From assembly GCA_015143735.1 (NCBI GenBank), contig VKHC01000559.1:1-11060 (forward strand): a stretch of 11,060 bases of DNA, read 5' to 3'. This DNA comes from Synura sp. LO234KE (Eukaryota > Sar > Synurophyceae > Synurales > Mallomonadaceae). How positions within the stretch are numbered: the first letter of the stretch is position 1; each line of letters begins with the position of its first letter. Of this stretch, positions 1 to 7,110 are shown piece by piece. Made by a program: the position numbers and the translations under genes. The notes under the pieces were generated by a model. The model did not search any database, was not told where the DNA came from, and saw only the letters and a list, made by a program, of their open reading frames with translations.

Positions 1-44
1 ATAATGCAACTTGGCAAATTTTGAGATAACACCACTCAAAATTG

Positions 45-103
45 GAGTAGAAAAACACTAGATATGTTTTGGCACTGGCGCACAAAACACGTTTTTAAAA
101 CTA
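45..103 (+). repeat. Left terminal inverted repeat of a TIR-type element
   Basis: This stretch is the inverted match of 2721-2780. The two align with five mismatches and one single-base indel over about 60 positions. The best-kept part reads GATATGTTTTGGCACTG near the outer side and CAAAACACGTTT near the inner side. Further inverted matches continue inward in the same order (118-136 against 2616-2637, and 203-215 against 2528-2538 and 2455-2465), which supports a real element rather than a chance hit. The outer limit is uncertain because weak similarity may continue to the window start, and I could not identify a target-site duplication. I do not recognise the transposon superfamily; no transposase is visible inside. 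Confidence 0.75.
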
Positions 104-117
104 AAGTCGTAACCTTA

Positions 118-136
118 TACAGTCTGCCGCCAAAGT
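118..136 (+). repeat. Inner inverted-repeat block, left arm
   Basis: Reads TACAGTC, a short variable part, then GCCAAAGT. Its inverted counterpart is at 2616-2637. It keeps the same order as the outer arms and so extends the palindromic structure of the element inward. Confidence 0.5.
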
Positions 137-202
137 TCATCATCCACAGTTGTTTGTACGTACCAAAATTTATTCAGCGTATTCTGTAAGTGTCGCCACC
201 AG

Positions 203-215
203 CTATAGTCGGTCC
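203..215 (-). repeat. Subterminal motif, left copy
   Basis: On the - strand this reads GGACCGACTATAG. Two + strand matches lie near the other end of the element: ACCGACTATAG at 2455-2465 and ACCAACTATAG at 2528-2538. Repeats of this size just inside the ends are known in several DNA transposon families as transposase-binding sites; that role here is inference. Confidence 0.5.
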
Positions 216-267
216 ATCCAAATCCTAACCATCTAAAGTCGACCACCAAAGCTCACCACAAAACGCC

Positions 268-289
268 CAGGACCTTCTTTTTTTTTCAG
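268..289 (+). promoter_or_regulatory. Possible 3' splice site or polypyrimidine tract
   Basis: A run of C and T dominated by T ends in CAG at 287-289, directly before the first coding-like sequence of copy A. This is the form of a eukaryotic 3' splice acceptor. No matching 5' donor or branch site was established, so it could equally be a chance T run. Confidence 0.3.
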
Positions 290-2011
290 GAAATTCAGTT
301 CAGCCTCAGGAAGATAAAGGAAAGTCTCCCAAAGCATTACCCACGGCCTGGATTACCGCTCCAAGCCAACTGAATCCTGATAGGGACAAAATATTTTTTC
401 AACAAATATTTCCGACCAAAAATTTGATGTCACTCTTGATTCTGCGCCTCGGTTTCTTTTCGGAGCACCAACAAATCAAGTCGTATTTCCCATGGGTGGA
501 CCTCATGCTCTTAGTCAGCTCAACCCTGGCCGAGACAAAATCTTTGGATTTTCAGTATCCAGAAACTTTCAGGGCGCTTTTGGTGCGAACACTTCTGCTG
601 CGAATGGCTTTCAGTTTGGTGCCACGGCGAATCCCCACAAGAATCATGCGCTGCTTTAAGAATTCTCGAACACTTCAGTGAATGGGCTGCTTTCAGAATC
701 CTCGAAGACTAAAGCTCCCACGGAACCCTTCTTGACCTCCGAGTACTCCGATGAAGCCGCTTTCCAGCAAAACCTGCAGCGAGTCCTAGCAACAACTTCA
801 AACTAGGGTTTACACATGCAGAAAGACACGAGAAGAGGTAGTCAGCTAACTGCAGTGTTGCGTCCTCTCTATCCTCAGGAAAACAGTACAGTGGCATTTC
901 TCTGGCGCCGCACGAGAAGACAGTCCACCCCCGCGCGACTAATTACGTTTTCCAGCCTGACCCAGAAATAAGTCCCCGTACACGCGCGGCATGGGATAAA
1001 GATCTGGACTGGGCTACACTTCGTGAGTCAATCATCGCGGGAGCCACTGCGGTAGCTAGGTATGATTACTTCGGGGATGAGGCCGCACATGTCAAGCACC
1101 TGACATCCATCTGGGAGCTTAATCGATTTCTTGTGGCCGAAAAGCTGAGACCTCCGCTTCTTTGGACGGCTCGGCTCACATATATGGATTTGAACGAGCG
1201 AGAGTACTGCATCTCTAAGAGAAGGCCCTCCAGAAATCTTGGAGCTCCTCACATCAAGAGACCCTGATCGAGCAGATTTTGGAGGTCTTGCAGATTTCCG
1301 GAGTGGGTCCGCTGGGCTGTCCCAATTAGAGACCCAACGGGATTCTTCCTCTAAGGTCATCTATGTCGAAGGGGGTTGGCTCTGCAGCTTTGTCTGCAAG
1401 GTCACCTCATCGAAATTTGAACTGAAAAAGGTTTTTCCAGCCTCGATATCCGTGACTGCCCTTAGTCACTGAATGAGAAACTCCGCAGTTACGTGTTGCC
1501 GGTCATCTTTCAGCCTTTCACGGCGGCAGGCTCCCAAGAACGTTCTTCTTGCTGCACTCTCAAGCATGGCAGCAGACCCAAGTCACGGTTCCAGTGGGTG
1601 GCTGGGTCATATCTCTTTGGATCAAATGGATGGTATCGATAGACTTTTCGAGCCCCCATGGTCGAGTGCCGTGGGACGAACTCCTATCCTATATGGAAGA
1701 AGCTTGGCTGGCCTTGTATTCCCGCTTCATACGTCCGGACGAGGAGCGTCTTCCACTACCCTACAAGCTTGTAGACAGGGCGGAATCGCCATCGGGAAGC
1801 CATAGTGACGCTCCGCCGTGTGCATCAGCGCCGCCTATTCCGACCCTCCCAATCCTGACCCCAGCTTTGAACTGCGCCACTTCTGGTTCGGCGAGCGTGC
1901 GAGTCGCCGGAGGTCCTGGTCCCTCCCTGGCGCTCCAGTCCCGTCTACAGCGCTCTCCTGGCCATCGTCGGCCTAACCAGCTTTCTTGCGTACTTGTCCC
2001 GAATCCTCTGA
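290..2011 (+). pseudogene. Copy A: broken gene of an unrecognised protein family
   Basis: No single frame covers this gene; coding-like sequence passes through successive frames. The first part (about 290-400, frame of base 364) carries SQLNPDRDKIF at 364-396. The next (426-809, frame of base 426, one stop at 657-659) repeats the motif as SQLNPGRDKIF at 513-545 and has four FG dipeptides at 459, 543, 579 and 615. Then 842-1264 is open for 141 codons without an ATG. Next come 1239-1470 (KVIYVEGGW at 1353-1379), a short piece from 1469, and 1549 to about 1790 (VPVGGW, then W-x-x-LL-x-x-x-EE-x-W from 1672). A last frame, about 1850-2008, ends in a hydrophobic segment at 1943-1999 and a TGA at 2009-2011. 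The motifs recur in the same order in copy B, which is the main evidence for coding. The alternative is that some frame changes are short introns rather than lesions, since no splice sites were resolved. Function is unknown; I see no catalytic motif and recognise no domain. Confidence 0.55.
1943..1999 (+). other. Predicted membrane segment at the C-terminal end of copy A
   Basis: In the frame of base 1943 about 19 residues are almost wholly hydrophobic (V, Y, A, L, I, G, F). They follow a Pro/Trp/Arg/Ser stretch and are followed after three codons by a stop at 2009-2011. A hydrophobic helix this close to the C-terminus is the form of a tail-anchored membrane protein. The competing frame over the same bases is Pro/Ser/Arg-rich and continues to 2241, so the choice of frame is inference. 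Confidence 0.35.
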
Positions 2012-2248
2012 GGGCCAAACGTTCACCTCCCGCGCTCTCTCCCTCTAGAGTCTCGCCTTCCCTGCGGCGATCAGTGTTCTACCCACTTGCTTCTCCTCTT
2101 GCCCTATTTCTTGCTGCTGCACCTCGCTTTTTCTTTGATTGCGCTCGCTATGCTACACTCATATGTCTCCTCTCCCCGCCCCTGGATGCATCTGCATGGA
2201 TGGAGATTCCCGTTGCTTTAGCAGGAGGCATTGTAGCGTACTAAGAAA
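2012..2248 (+). other. Probable 3' untranslated region of copy A, C/T-rich
   Basis: This stretch is rich in C and T (clusters of CTCCC, CTTGC and TTTCTTTG). One frame stays open through it to 2241, but its translation is compositionally biased and has no counterpart that I can see in copy B. I therefore read it as untranslated sequence leading into the conserved tail. Confidence 0.35.
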
Positions 2249-2430
2249 CCCCTTGGGGAGGAATTTCCCTGCCCACGGGCATGCGGCTTTCTCCCCCTAC
2301 CCCTACTCGGTCACGGGACTTGCCATTGATACATTGGGGATAGTTATTGACTTAGTGGTGTAATGGTGCCGTCTAGACTCGCCTTACATTCCTTTTCTTT
2401 CCCTAATAAATAACTACTGGGTTTTTGACA
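2249..2430 (+). repeat. Conserved 3' tail repeat, copy 1
   Basis: This tail matches the - strand of 10630-10801 along nearly its whole length. Bases 2303-2328 are identical over 26 positions to the reverse complement of 10724-10749. A shorter core also matches 4169-4210. The distal part includes AATAAATAACTACT, matching AATTAATAACTACA in the third copy. The inferred 3' end near 2430 comes from the alignment with the third copy, whose ends are fixed by its direct repeats. The tail is either the 3' end of the copy A retroposon or a small SINE-like element in its 3' region. Confidence 0.8.
2405..2410 (+). terminator. Polyadenylation signal AATAAA, copy A
   Basis: A perfect AATAAA sits about 100 bases after the conserved tail core and about 20 bases before the inferred 3' end at about 2430. 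An AATAAA lies at a similar distance after the core of the second tail (4285-4290), which supports its use as a 3'-end signal. Confidence 0.5.
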
Positions 2431-2454
2431 AGGTAAGAACCATGCTGTACTGGT

Positions 2455-2465
2455 ACCGACTATAG
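2455..2465 (+). repeat. Subterminal motif, right copy 1
   Basis: ACCGACTATAG, the inverted partner of 203-215 and a direct repeat of 2528-2538. See the left copy for its likely role. Confidence 0.5.
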
Positions 2466-2527
2466 TGGTGTCATCTGAAGTCCAGCACTAAAGCCCACTA
2501 GGTACAGTGAGTAGCTACACTAAGAGG

Positions 2528-2538
2528 ACCAACTATAG
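2528..2538 (+). repeat. Subterminal motif, right copy 2
   Basis: ACCAACTATAG followed by CTGG. It is the closer inverted match to the left copy, which on the - strand also continues CTGG. Confidence 0.5.
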
Positions 2539-2615
2539 CTGGACATCAAATTCTAATAGCAACTGAGGGTACAGTTGGACGAAATATGGTGAATTGGCAC
2601 TTGCCCTAGGGTAGT

Positions 2616-2637
2616 ACTTTGGCAGTCGTCGACTGTA
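2616..2637 (-). repeat. Inner inverted-repeat block, right arm
   Basis: Reads ACTTTGGCAGTC then GACTGTA on the + strand, the inverted partner of 118-136. The gap from this block to the outer arm is about 80 bases here but about 15 on the left, so one arm has gained or lost sequence. Confidence 0.5.
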
Positions 2638-2720
2638 AATGGTGAACACTATACCGACGACACATAATATTTTATTCTGTGACTTTATTCACCGATAATA
2701 AAGAGTACTGTTAATATTGC

Positions 2721-2780
2721 TAGTTTTAGAAACGTGTTTTGAGCGACAGTGCCAAAACATATCTTAGTATTTTACTACTC
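2721..2780 (-). repeat. Right terminal inverted repeat of the TIR-type element
   Basis: This is the inverted match of 45-103, with five mismatches and one indel. Together the arms enclose about 2.7 kb that includes all of copy A and its tail. If copy A and its tail (about 290-2430) are a later insertion, the original element would have been about 600 bases, the size of a MITE. Confidence 0.75.
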
Positions 2781-2808
2781 GGCCTCTGCAGAGTTTTGTC
2801 TAAGAAAT

Positions 2809-2882
2809 AGCCAAAAGGCCTCCAGATTTACATAATCCATTCCTTCAAAAGCGCAGGCGACACAGCTCTGGACTTTTGGCGC
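2809..2882. repeat. Short imperfect inverted repeat before copy B
   Basis: GCCAAAAG followed by CCAGA near 2809-2826 pairs with TCTGG and CTTTTGGC near 2868-2882, with a few unpaired bases and about 40 bases between the arms. The role is unknown. It lies in the otherwise gene-free gap between the right TIR and copy B. Confidence 0.35.
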
Positions 2883-2904
2883 TTTCACAATATTTGAAAC
2901 GCGC

Positions 2905-4025
2905 ATGCTAAACCGGCTTCCTTCATCTACTGAAAAAAGTTACCGTGAGGAGGAAAGGGACTTCAAAGTGTTCCTGAAGGCTGGTGATGAATCAGCTAGC
3001 CAACTCAATCCAGATCGGGATAAAGTATTTAATTTACCAGAAAAAAATTTCCAGCAAATTTCGCAGCAGCGCAGCATCTCGCCTGAAATTTTTGCATTTG
3101 GGGAACTGCTGAAGCTGCGAAACCTCCGGAAATGCATCATGAGAAAGTTCTTTGCTTCAATCCACACCGCCTCATTGGTGCTGACGGAAACGCAGAACGT
3201 CCCAATGATTACGAGAGAGTTGCCAGTATGGAGCGGCACACTGAGCTGGCATTTGAAGATGAGATACTGCACCTCAGGAGACAGCAGTCCAATACTTGGA
3301 AAGCTCATCTGGAGGGAATGGGGAACTATGAAGAGCAATTTTGTCGCAATTCCCATATCTCGCTGGAAATTCTTTATCGAATCACCTTAGTGGATGGAGG
3401 AGCGCTCGAACTTTTGGAGAAACTCTTCGGCCTACTTCAAGTTAAAAATGTCACGCCGCTTGGGTTATCCCAGCAATATGAAGCCCAGGAATTCCATTCC
3501 GACAAAAAGTCTACTACGTCCCTGGAGGCTTGCGATGCCGCTTCTTCTTTCTAGTGGAGGCGACAAATGAGATACGGATACGCCCAGCGTCTCTGTTAAA
3601 CCGCGTGAGGCAAGTACATGGTTTAACACCAATTTGCCCCACAACCGAAACATAGCTCCCCCATCTCAACGCCAGTGCTGTGAATGCCGCGGAGCGCTAT
3701 CGCGGAATCCTGGGCTACTTTACCATCGAACAAACTTATTGTGTCGAAAGCATTTTTGAGGATATTGTGTCGAAGGCATTTTTAAGAATATTGGAGAACC
3801 CGTCGCATGGCCCTCGACCATCTACTAATGGTGGTCGAACCTTCTAACTGCGGCGGAAGAGGAGTGGATGAACTTTGAGAACAAGCTCTCGGATATTTAA
3901 AAAACCGCACTGGAGGACTCGGCACCAGAGGTGACTCCGCCGAGATGCTCGGCGTTAGCGGAGAAACCGCATTACAGGGACTCTTTTGTCTGCTAGGATT
4001 CACCCCTGTAGTATGTGCTCTCGGA
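2905..4025 (+). pseudogene. Copy B: broken paralogue of copy A
   Basis: The first ATG frame starts at 2905. It carries SQLNPDRDKVF at 2998-3030 and an FG at 3097-3102. The frame then shifts near 3100, inside or just after a run of four G, to the frame of 3132, which continues to a stop at 3552-3554. A third frame (3482-3844, one TAG at 3653-3655) carries KVYYVPGG at 3506-3529. A 26-bp tandem duplication at 3738-3789 then displaces the frame. Beyond it the matching frame has LLTAAEEEWMNFENKL from 3841, to a TAA at 3898-3900. A further open piece to 4025 ends in a hydrophobic stretch, perhaps equivalent to the membrane segment of copy A. The motif order matches copy A. The number of lesions argues for a dead copy, although a short intron could explain one of the shifts. 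Function is unknown and no known domain is recognised. Confidence 0.6.
3738..3789 (+). repeat. Tandem duplication, two 26-bp units, inside copy B
   Basis: Units at 3738-3763 and 3764-3789 differ at three positions. Both begin ATTGTGTCGAA. Because 26 is not a multiple of three, the duplication shifts the reading frame. Leaving out one unit would place the upstream frame in register with the downstream EEEW-containing frame that resembles copy A, so the duplication is probably one of the inactivating lesions. Confidence 0.75.
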
Positions 4026-4109
4026 TAGTCTACGCCTCCTCTCTTTAGTATCCATGTTGCCCCCATCTGAAAAACCGTTGACCGGGGGTGCACGCGTCCC
4101 CTTCAACCT

Positions 4110-4300
4110 AGTTGGGGACGTCGTTGCTTTCTAACACAGACACTTCAGGTGCATTGACCTGGATCTCCCTACTCGGCCACGGGGCTTGCCATTTGGTACC
4201 TAGGGCAGTGGTTCTTTAGGTGGGAGTGCGGGTTTTCCCCTCTCTTTGATTTGTAATTGTCTTATATAGCTGAGGTAAGGAGCTAATAAATTTCATCGTA
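4110..4300 (+). repeat. Conserved 3' tail repeat, copy 2 (diverged)
   Basis: The core TACTCGGCCACGGGGCTTGC at 4170-4189 matches the core of the first and third tails with a few changes, and similarity continues through the GGTACCTAGGGCAGT stretch. Outside the core the match is weak. An AATAAA at 4285-4290 falls at about the same distance from the core as in copy A. Its place after copy B mirrors the layout of copy A, which argues that gene and tail travelled together. Confidence 0.6.
4285..4290 (+). terminator. Polyadenylation signal AATAAA, copy B
   Basis: AATAAA about 115 bases after the tail core, matching the layout of the signal at 2405-2410. Confidence 0.45.
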
Positions 4301-5240
4301 TAAAGTAGCGCTTACAAAAGGAGAAAAATATGTCAGAAAGTAAAAAGGATTTTAGTAACAAATGCAAATAAGCTTTCTTATTTTTCAAACTTTTGCATTT
4401 TTAATCTGTTTGGACTAAAATTTTTTGTATTATAATAAAGGTATGGTACTATTAAATCAAAGGTTAACTTTTTGAAATTACACGTTGTGACCTTAGCTGT
4501 AAAACAACAACGTCTTTGTTGCACTTAAACAAAAAGTTCTGTATATCGCAATTTCTGTGAGCCGAAGGTCACAGAGTTACATTTTCTCCTATTCCTTACG
4601 ATTTCGGTAAGTATATATTGTGCCACATATCTCCCTAACCCAGAAAAATTTGCATAGCGAAAATGAGGTTATTTTCAAGAGCAACTAGACTTAAACTTAC
4701 TCCGAGCGCAGGTCAAACAGAAGAATATCAAGAACGAAGTCACCTTGTAGCCATATATCTTATGTATCTAAGAGCAGAATGTAGGTCGAAAAGAGTTCCA
4801 ACCGGTAGACTATTCTCCAAAAAAAGCTAAACGTAGTTAAAATAAGGATTTAACAACGTGTTTTCGTACGTTTCACGTTAGCATAATACCTATTAGTAGG
4901 AGTATGAGCGTGTACCTACAAATTCAGGTAAATGTCAGCATATTGCATCTACGGAAAGTTATGACCAGCATCTTACCTTTGTTAAATTATGAATATTTGA
5001 TGAAATCGTTAGAGCACGTTGTTTTGAATTTGAAATGGGAAAACTAATTTACGTTATACAATCAAAAATATGCCACTATTTTACTTCTTTAGTATAAAAT
5101 CTTGGAGCAAGCGAAGCATTATGATCGCTTCATCATTACACAAAAATCAAGCCGTTTTCAATATTGAAATTTCACAGATTACTTGGGGACGACATTCCCT
5201 GAAGGGAAAGTCAATTTTTACCCTTTAAAATATTAAAATC
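4300..5240. other. Gene-free AT-rich stretch
   Basis: No coding signal, RNA gene or clear repeat was seen. The stretch is rich in A and T with frequent stops in all frames. Small inverted matches occur (for example TGTGACCTT at 4486-4494 against AAGGTCACA at 4565-4573) but are within what chance allows. Confidence 0.6.
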
Positions 5241-5263
5241 TACACTAGGATGACCATACTTAA

Positions 5264-5361
5264 GACTTGTAGAGGTGAACTGTCACTCACGGGGTCCCTT
5301 TCACCAATTGGACAAATTATAATCAGCATAGCGATCTTACTAACGACTTGTAGGGGAGAAC
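5264..5361 (+). repeat. Short direct repeat, 17-bp units 81 bases apart
   Basis: GACTTGTAGAGGTGAAC at 5264-5280 recurs as GACTTGTAGGGGAGAAC at 5345-5361, with two mismatches. The spacing of 81 is a multiple of three, and both units read TCRGE in one frame of a 92-codon open frame (5250-5528). The protein otherwise resembles nothing I know, so I do not call it a gene. Confidence 0.35.
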
Positions 5362-5559
5362 CCTTCTCACGCTGTCTGCAACTCTTTCCGTCCACAAGCG
5401 GAAGAGGCAATCGAAGGTCGTTGAGCTTTTCGTGTTGTATCACTTTGGGTCTGCGACGCTTGGGTTCTTGGTATCTCTGTAGAGATGAGATCTTAGGGCG
5501 GGTAATGATATTAGCGGTCGATCTCTAACAACTCCTGTAACGCCACACTGGAGAACATG

Positions 5560-6730
5560 TGACCATCAGCAGTCGCAACTTATATAAACATAAAATTAGA
5601 AATTTGCAAAAGTATGTTTTACCTTTACTAGAATTATGTTTAATTAATTAAGCATGTCAGACTGGTAAAATTTCCTTCAAATCACTTTTTCATGAAAACA
5701 AGAGTAAATTGTTGATTCCACTCGCAGCCTATTGTACCTAATCCTCACAATAGAAACTAATACAGAAGTTACGGTCTTGATAAGGTGTCGCAGCATGGCA
5801 GCTGCATAATTTACCATTGGTTATTTTGTGCTGCGACTATTTACGTACTCTGTACGGTGCGCACTCCTGCTACCCTGTCCCTGCGCTACTCGACTGTTCA
5901 GTAGGTGGAATATCTCCGCCACCGGGAGCTATCCGTAATCGACGGCTGGAATTTATTTTGTGTAGCTACACTTGATGCACTTCTATCTTTAATTTATCTA
6001 CGCTATTTTTGGTTTTTAGTTAGGTTAAGGCAGATGACACCATCATATGAGAAGGGGGTTTTCTTAGTTTACGTTTTGTACGGAGGATATGGAGACCACG
6101 TGAGACGGGTGGTCTATCATGCTGTGATGAAAGTGTGTGACATGACATGACGTGCGTCTGGTGTCGGGCGGCGTGAAACGAGTACATGACGTGAGTGAGT
6201 CGGGTGTACAATCGTAAGCATACGGCGGGAGCTAAGAGTCAGGTAAATATGCCAAGATTAGTGAAACAGTGCATCGTGGGAGCTCAAGGGGACATGAAAA
6301 CTGGTGACTGAGGGGTACGATCATGCGGGAGAGGTCTACGAGCAGTCATTGGGCGTCGAACATCCAGCTTGCGTCGGGAGCTTTCCTTAGCGATCTGATG
6401 CGAAGTTAAGTTTATGTGCACATTAGGGGGCTTGTTTATATGAGACATGTATGAGGTGCTGAAACGCTTACCTTGTATGGAGGGAGCTAATGCAGCTGCT
6501 GGTCAACATGGTTTGGAGGGGCGAAAAAACCTAGTCAGCAGGTGGTCCAAGAAAACAAATACGGCAAGAATCAAGGCAATTTTAAGCAAATATCAGTTAC
6601 CGGAGCATGGGAAATGAATACAAATTCAATTACCTGAAGATCTTCAAGGTAGAGCGATATCTGGGGGTGGGTCAATAATTTGTGTAACGAAACAAAAAAT
6701 TTTCTTTCGATCAGTGGTCTAATTTTCTGA
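5560..6730. other. Gene-free stretch with a G-rich middle part
   Basis: Bases 5560-5860 are AT-rich. From about 5890 to 6540 the sequence becomes G-rich with many GTG, TGACATGA and GGGAGCT words. GGGAGCT occurs at 5924, 6227, 6278, 6376 and 6482. No frame is convincingly coding. A near-palindrome centred on TGAAGATCTTCA lies at 6635-6646. Confidence 0.5.
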
Positions 6731-7110
6731 AAAACTTCGATGGAGCCTTATTCATCGTGTGGCGAGATTACAGGCATCATAAACTTATTCAAAATGGTGG
6801 ATTTTTTATCACGATCCAAATTTTGGCGACTTTTATGGGCCAAAATGTACAAGTTTTTTTGTGGAGGGAATCTGCTCGCTGTAATCCTCCAATTTACGAG
6901 TAATAGAGCGGCAACTAATAACCTCGGATTGTCCTTGAAGGGAGCCATCTATTTTCTCGTCATAAGGTGCCTCCGGTTCATCCGCAACACAACGTCACCT
7001 CGTTGTCCTCGTTTTGCTTTTTTGATTACTAACTTCCATTTCTTTCAACTTGCATTCCCCAACCAAGTGATTCTGTCCTTCTGCGTAGTATACACGGCTT
7101 AATTTCATTA
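6731..7110. other. No supported gene
   Basis: An open frame of 120 codons starts at ATG 6740 on the + strand, but its translation is rich in F, L, K and N with no motif I recognise. The opposite strand is partly open too, as expected for AT-rich chance frames. I do not call a gene here. Confidence 0.45.

Noticed and set aside
1473-1805. 110-codon + strand frame beginning at 1473
   Set aside because: It overlaps the frame at 1549 that carries the conserved W/LL/EE/W block, and its own translation is Ser/Arg/Gly-rich with no counterpart in copy B.
1028-2018. Open frames on the - strand across copy A (1360-1028 and 2018-1761)
   Set aside because: They are antisense to coding-like frames supported by motifs shared with copy B, and their translations show no motif.
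2940-3356. 138-codon - strand frame across copy B
   Set aside because: It is the antisense shadow of the + strand frames that carry the conserved SQLNPDRDKVF motif.
5182-5205. Similarity of CTTGGGGACGACATTCCCTG to the start of the tail repeat near 2252
   Set aside because: The match is short with several mismatches and the conserved tail core does not follow, so chance cannot be excluded.
6635-6646. Palindrome TGAAGATCTTCA as an operator site
   Set aside because: A single 12-base palindrome with no adjacent gene is not enough support for a regulatory site.
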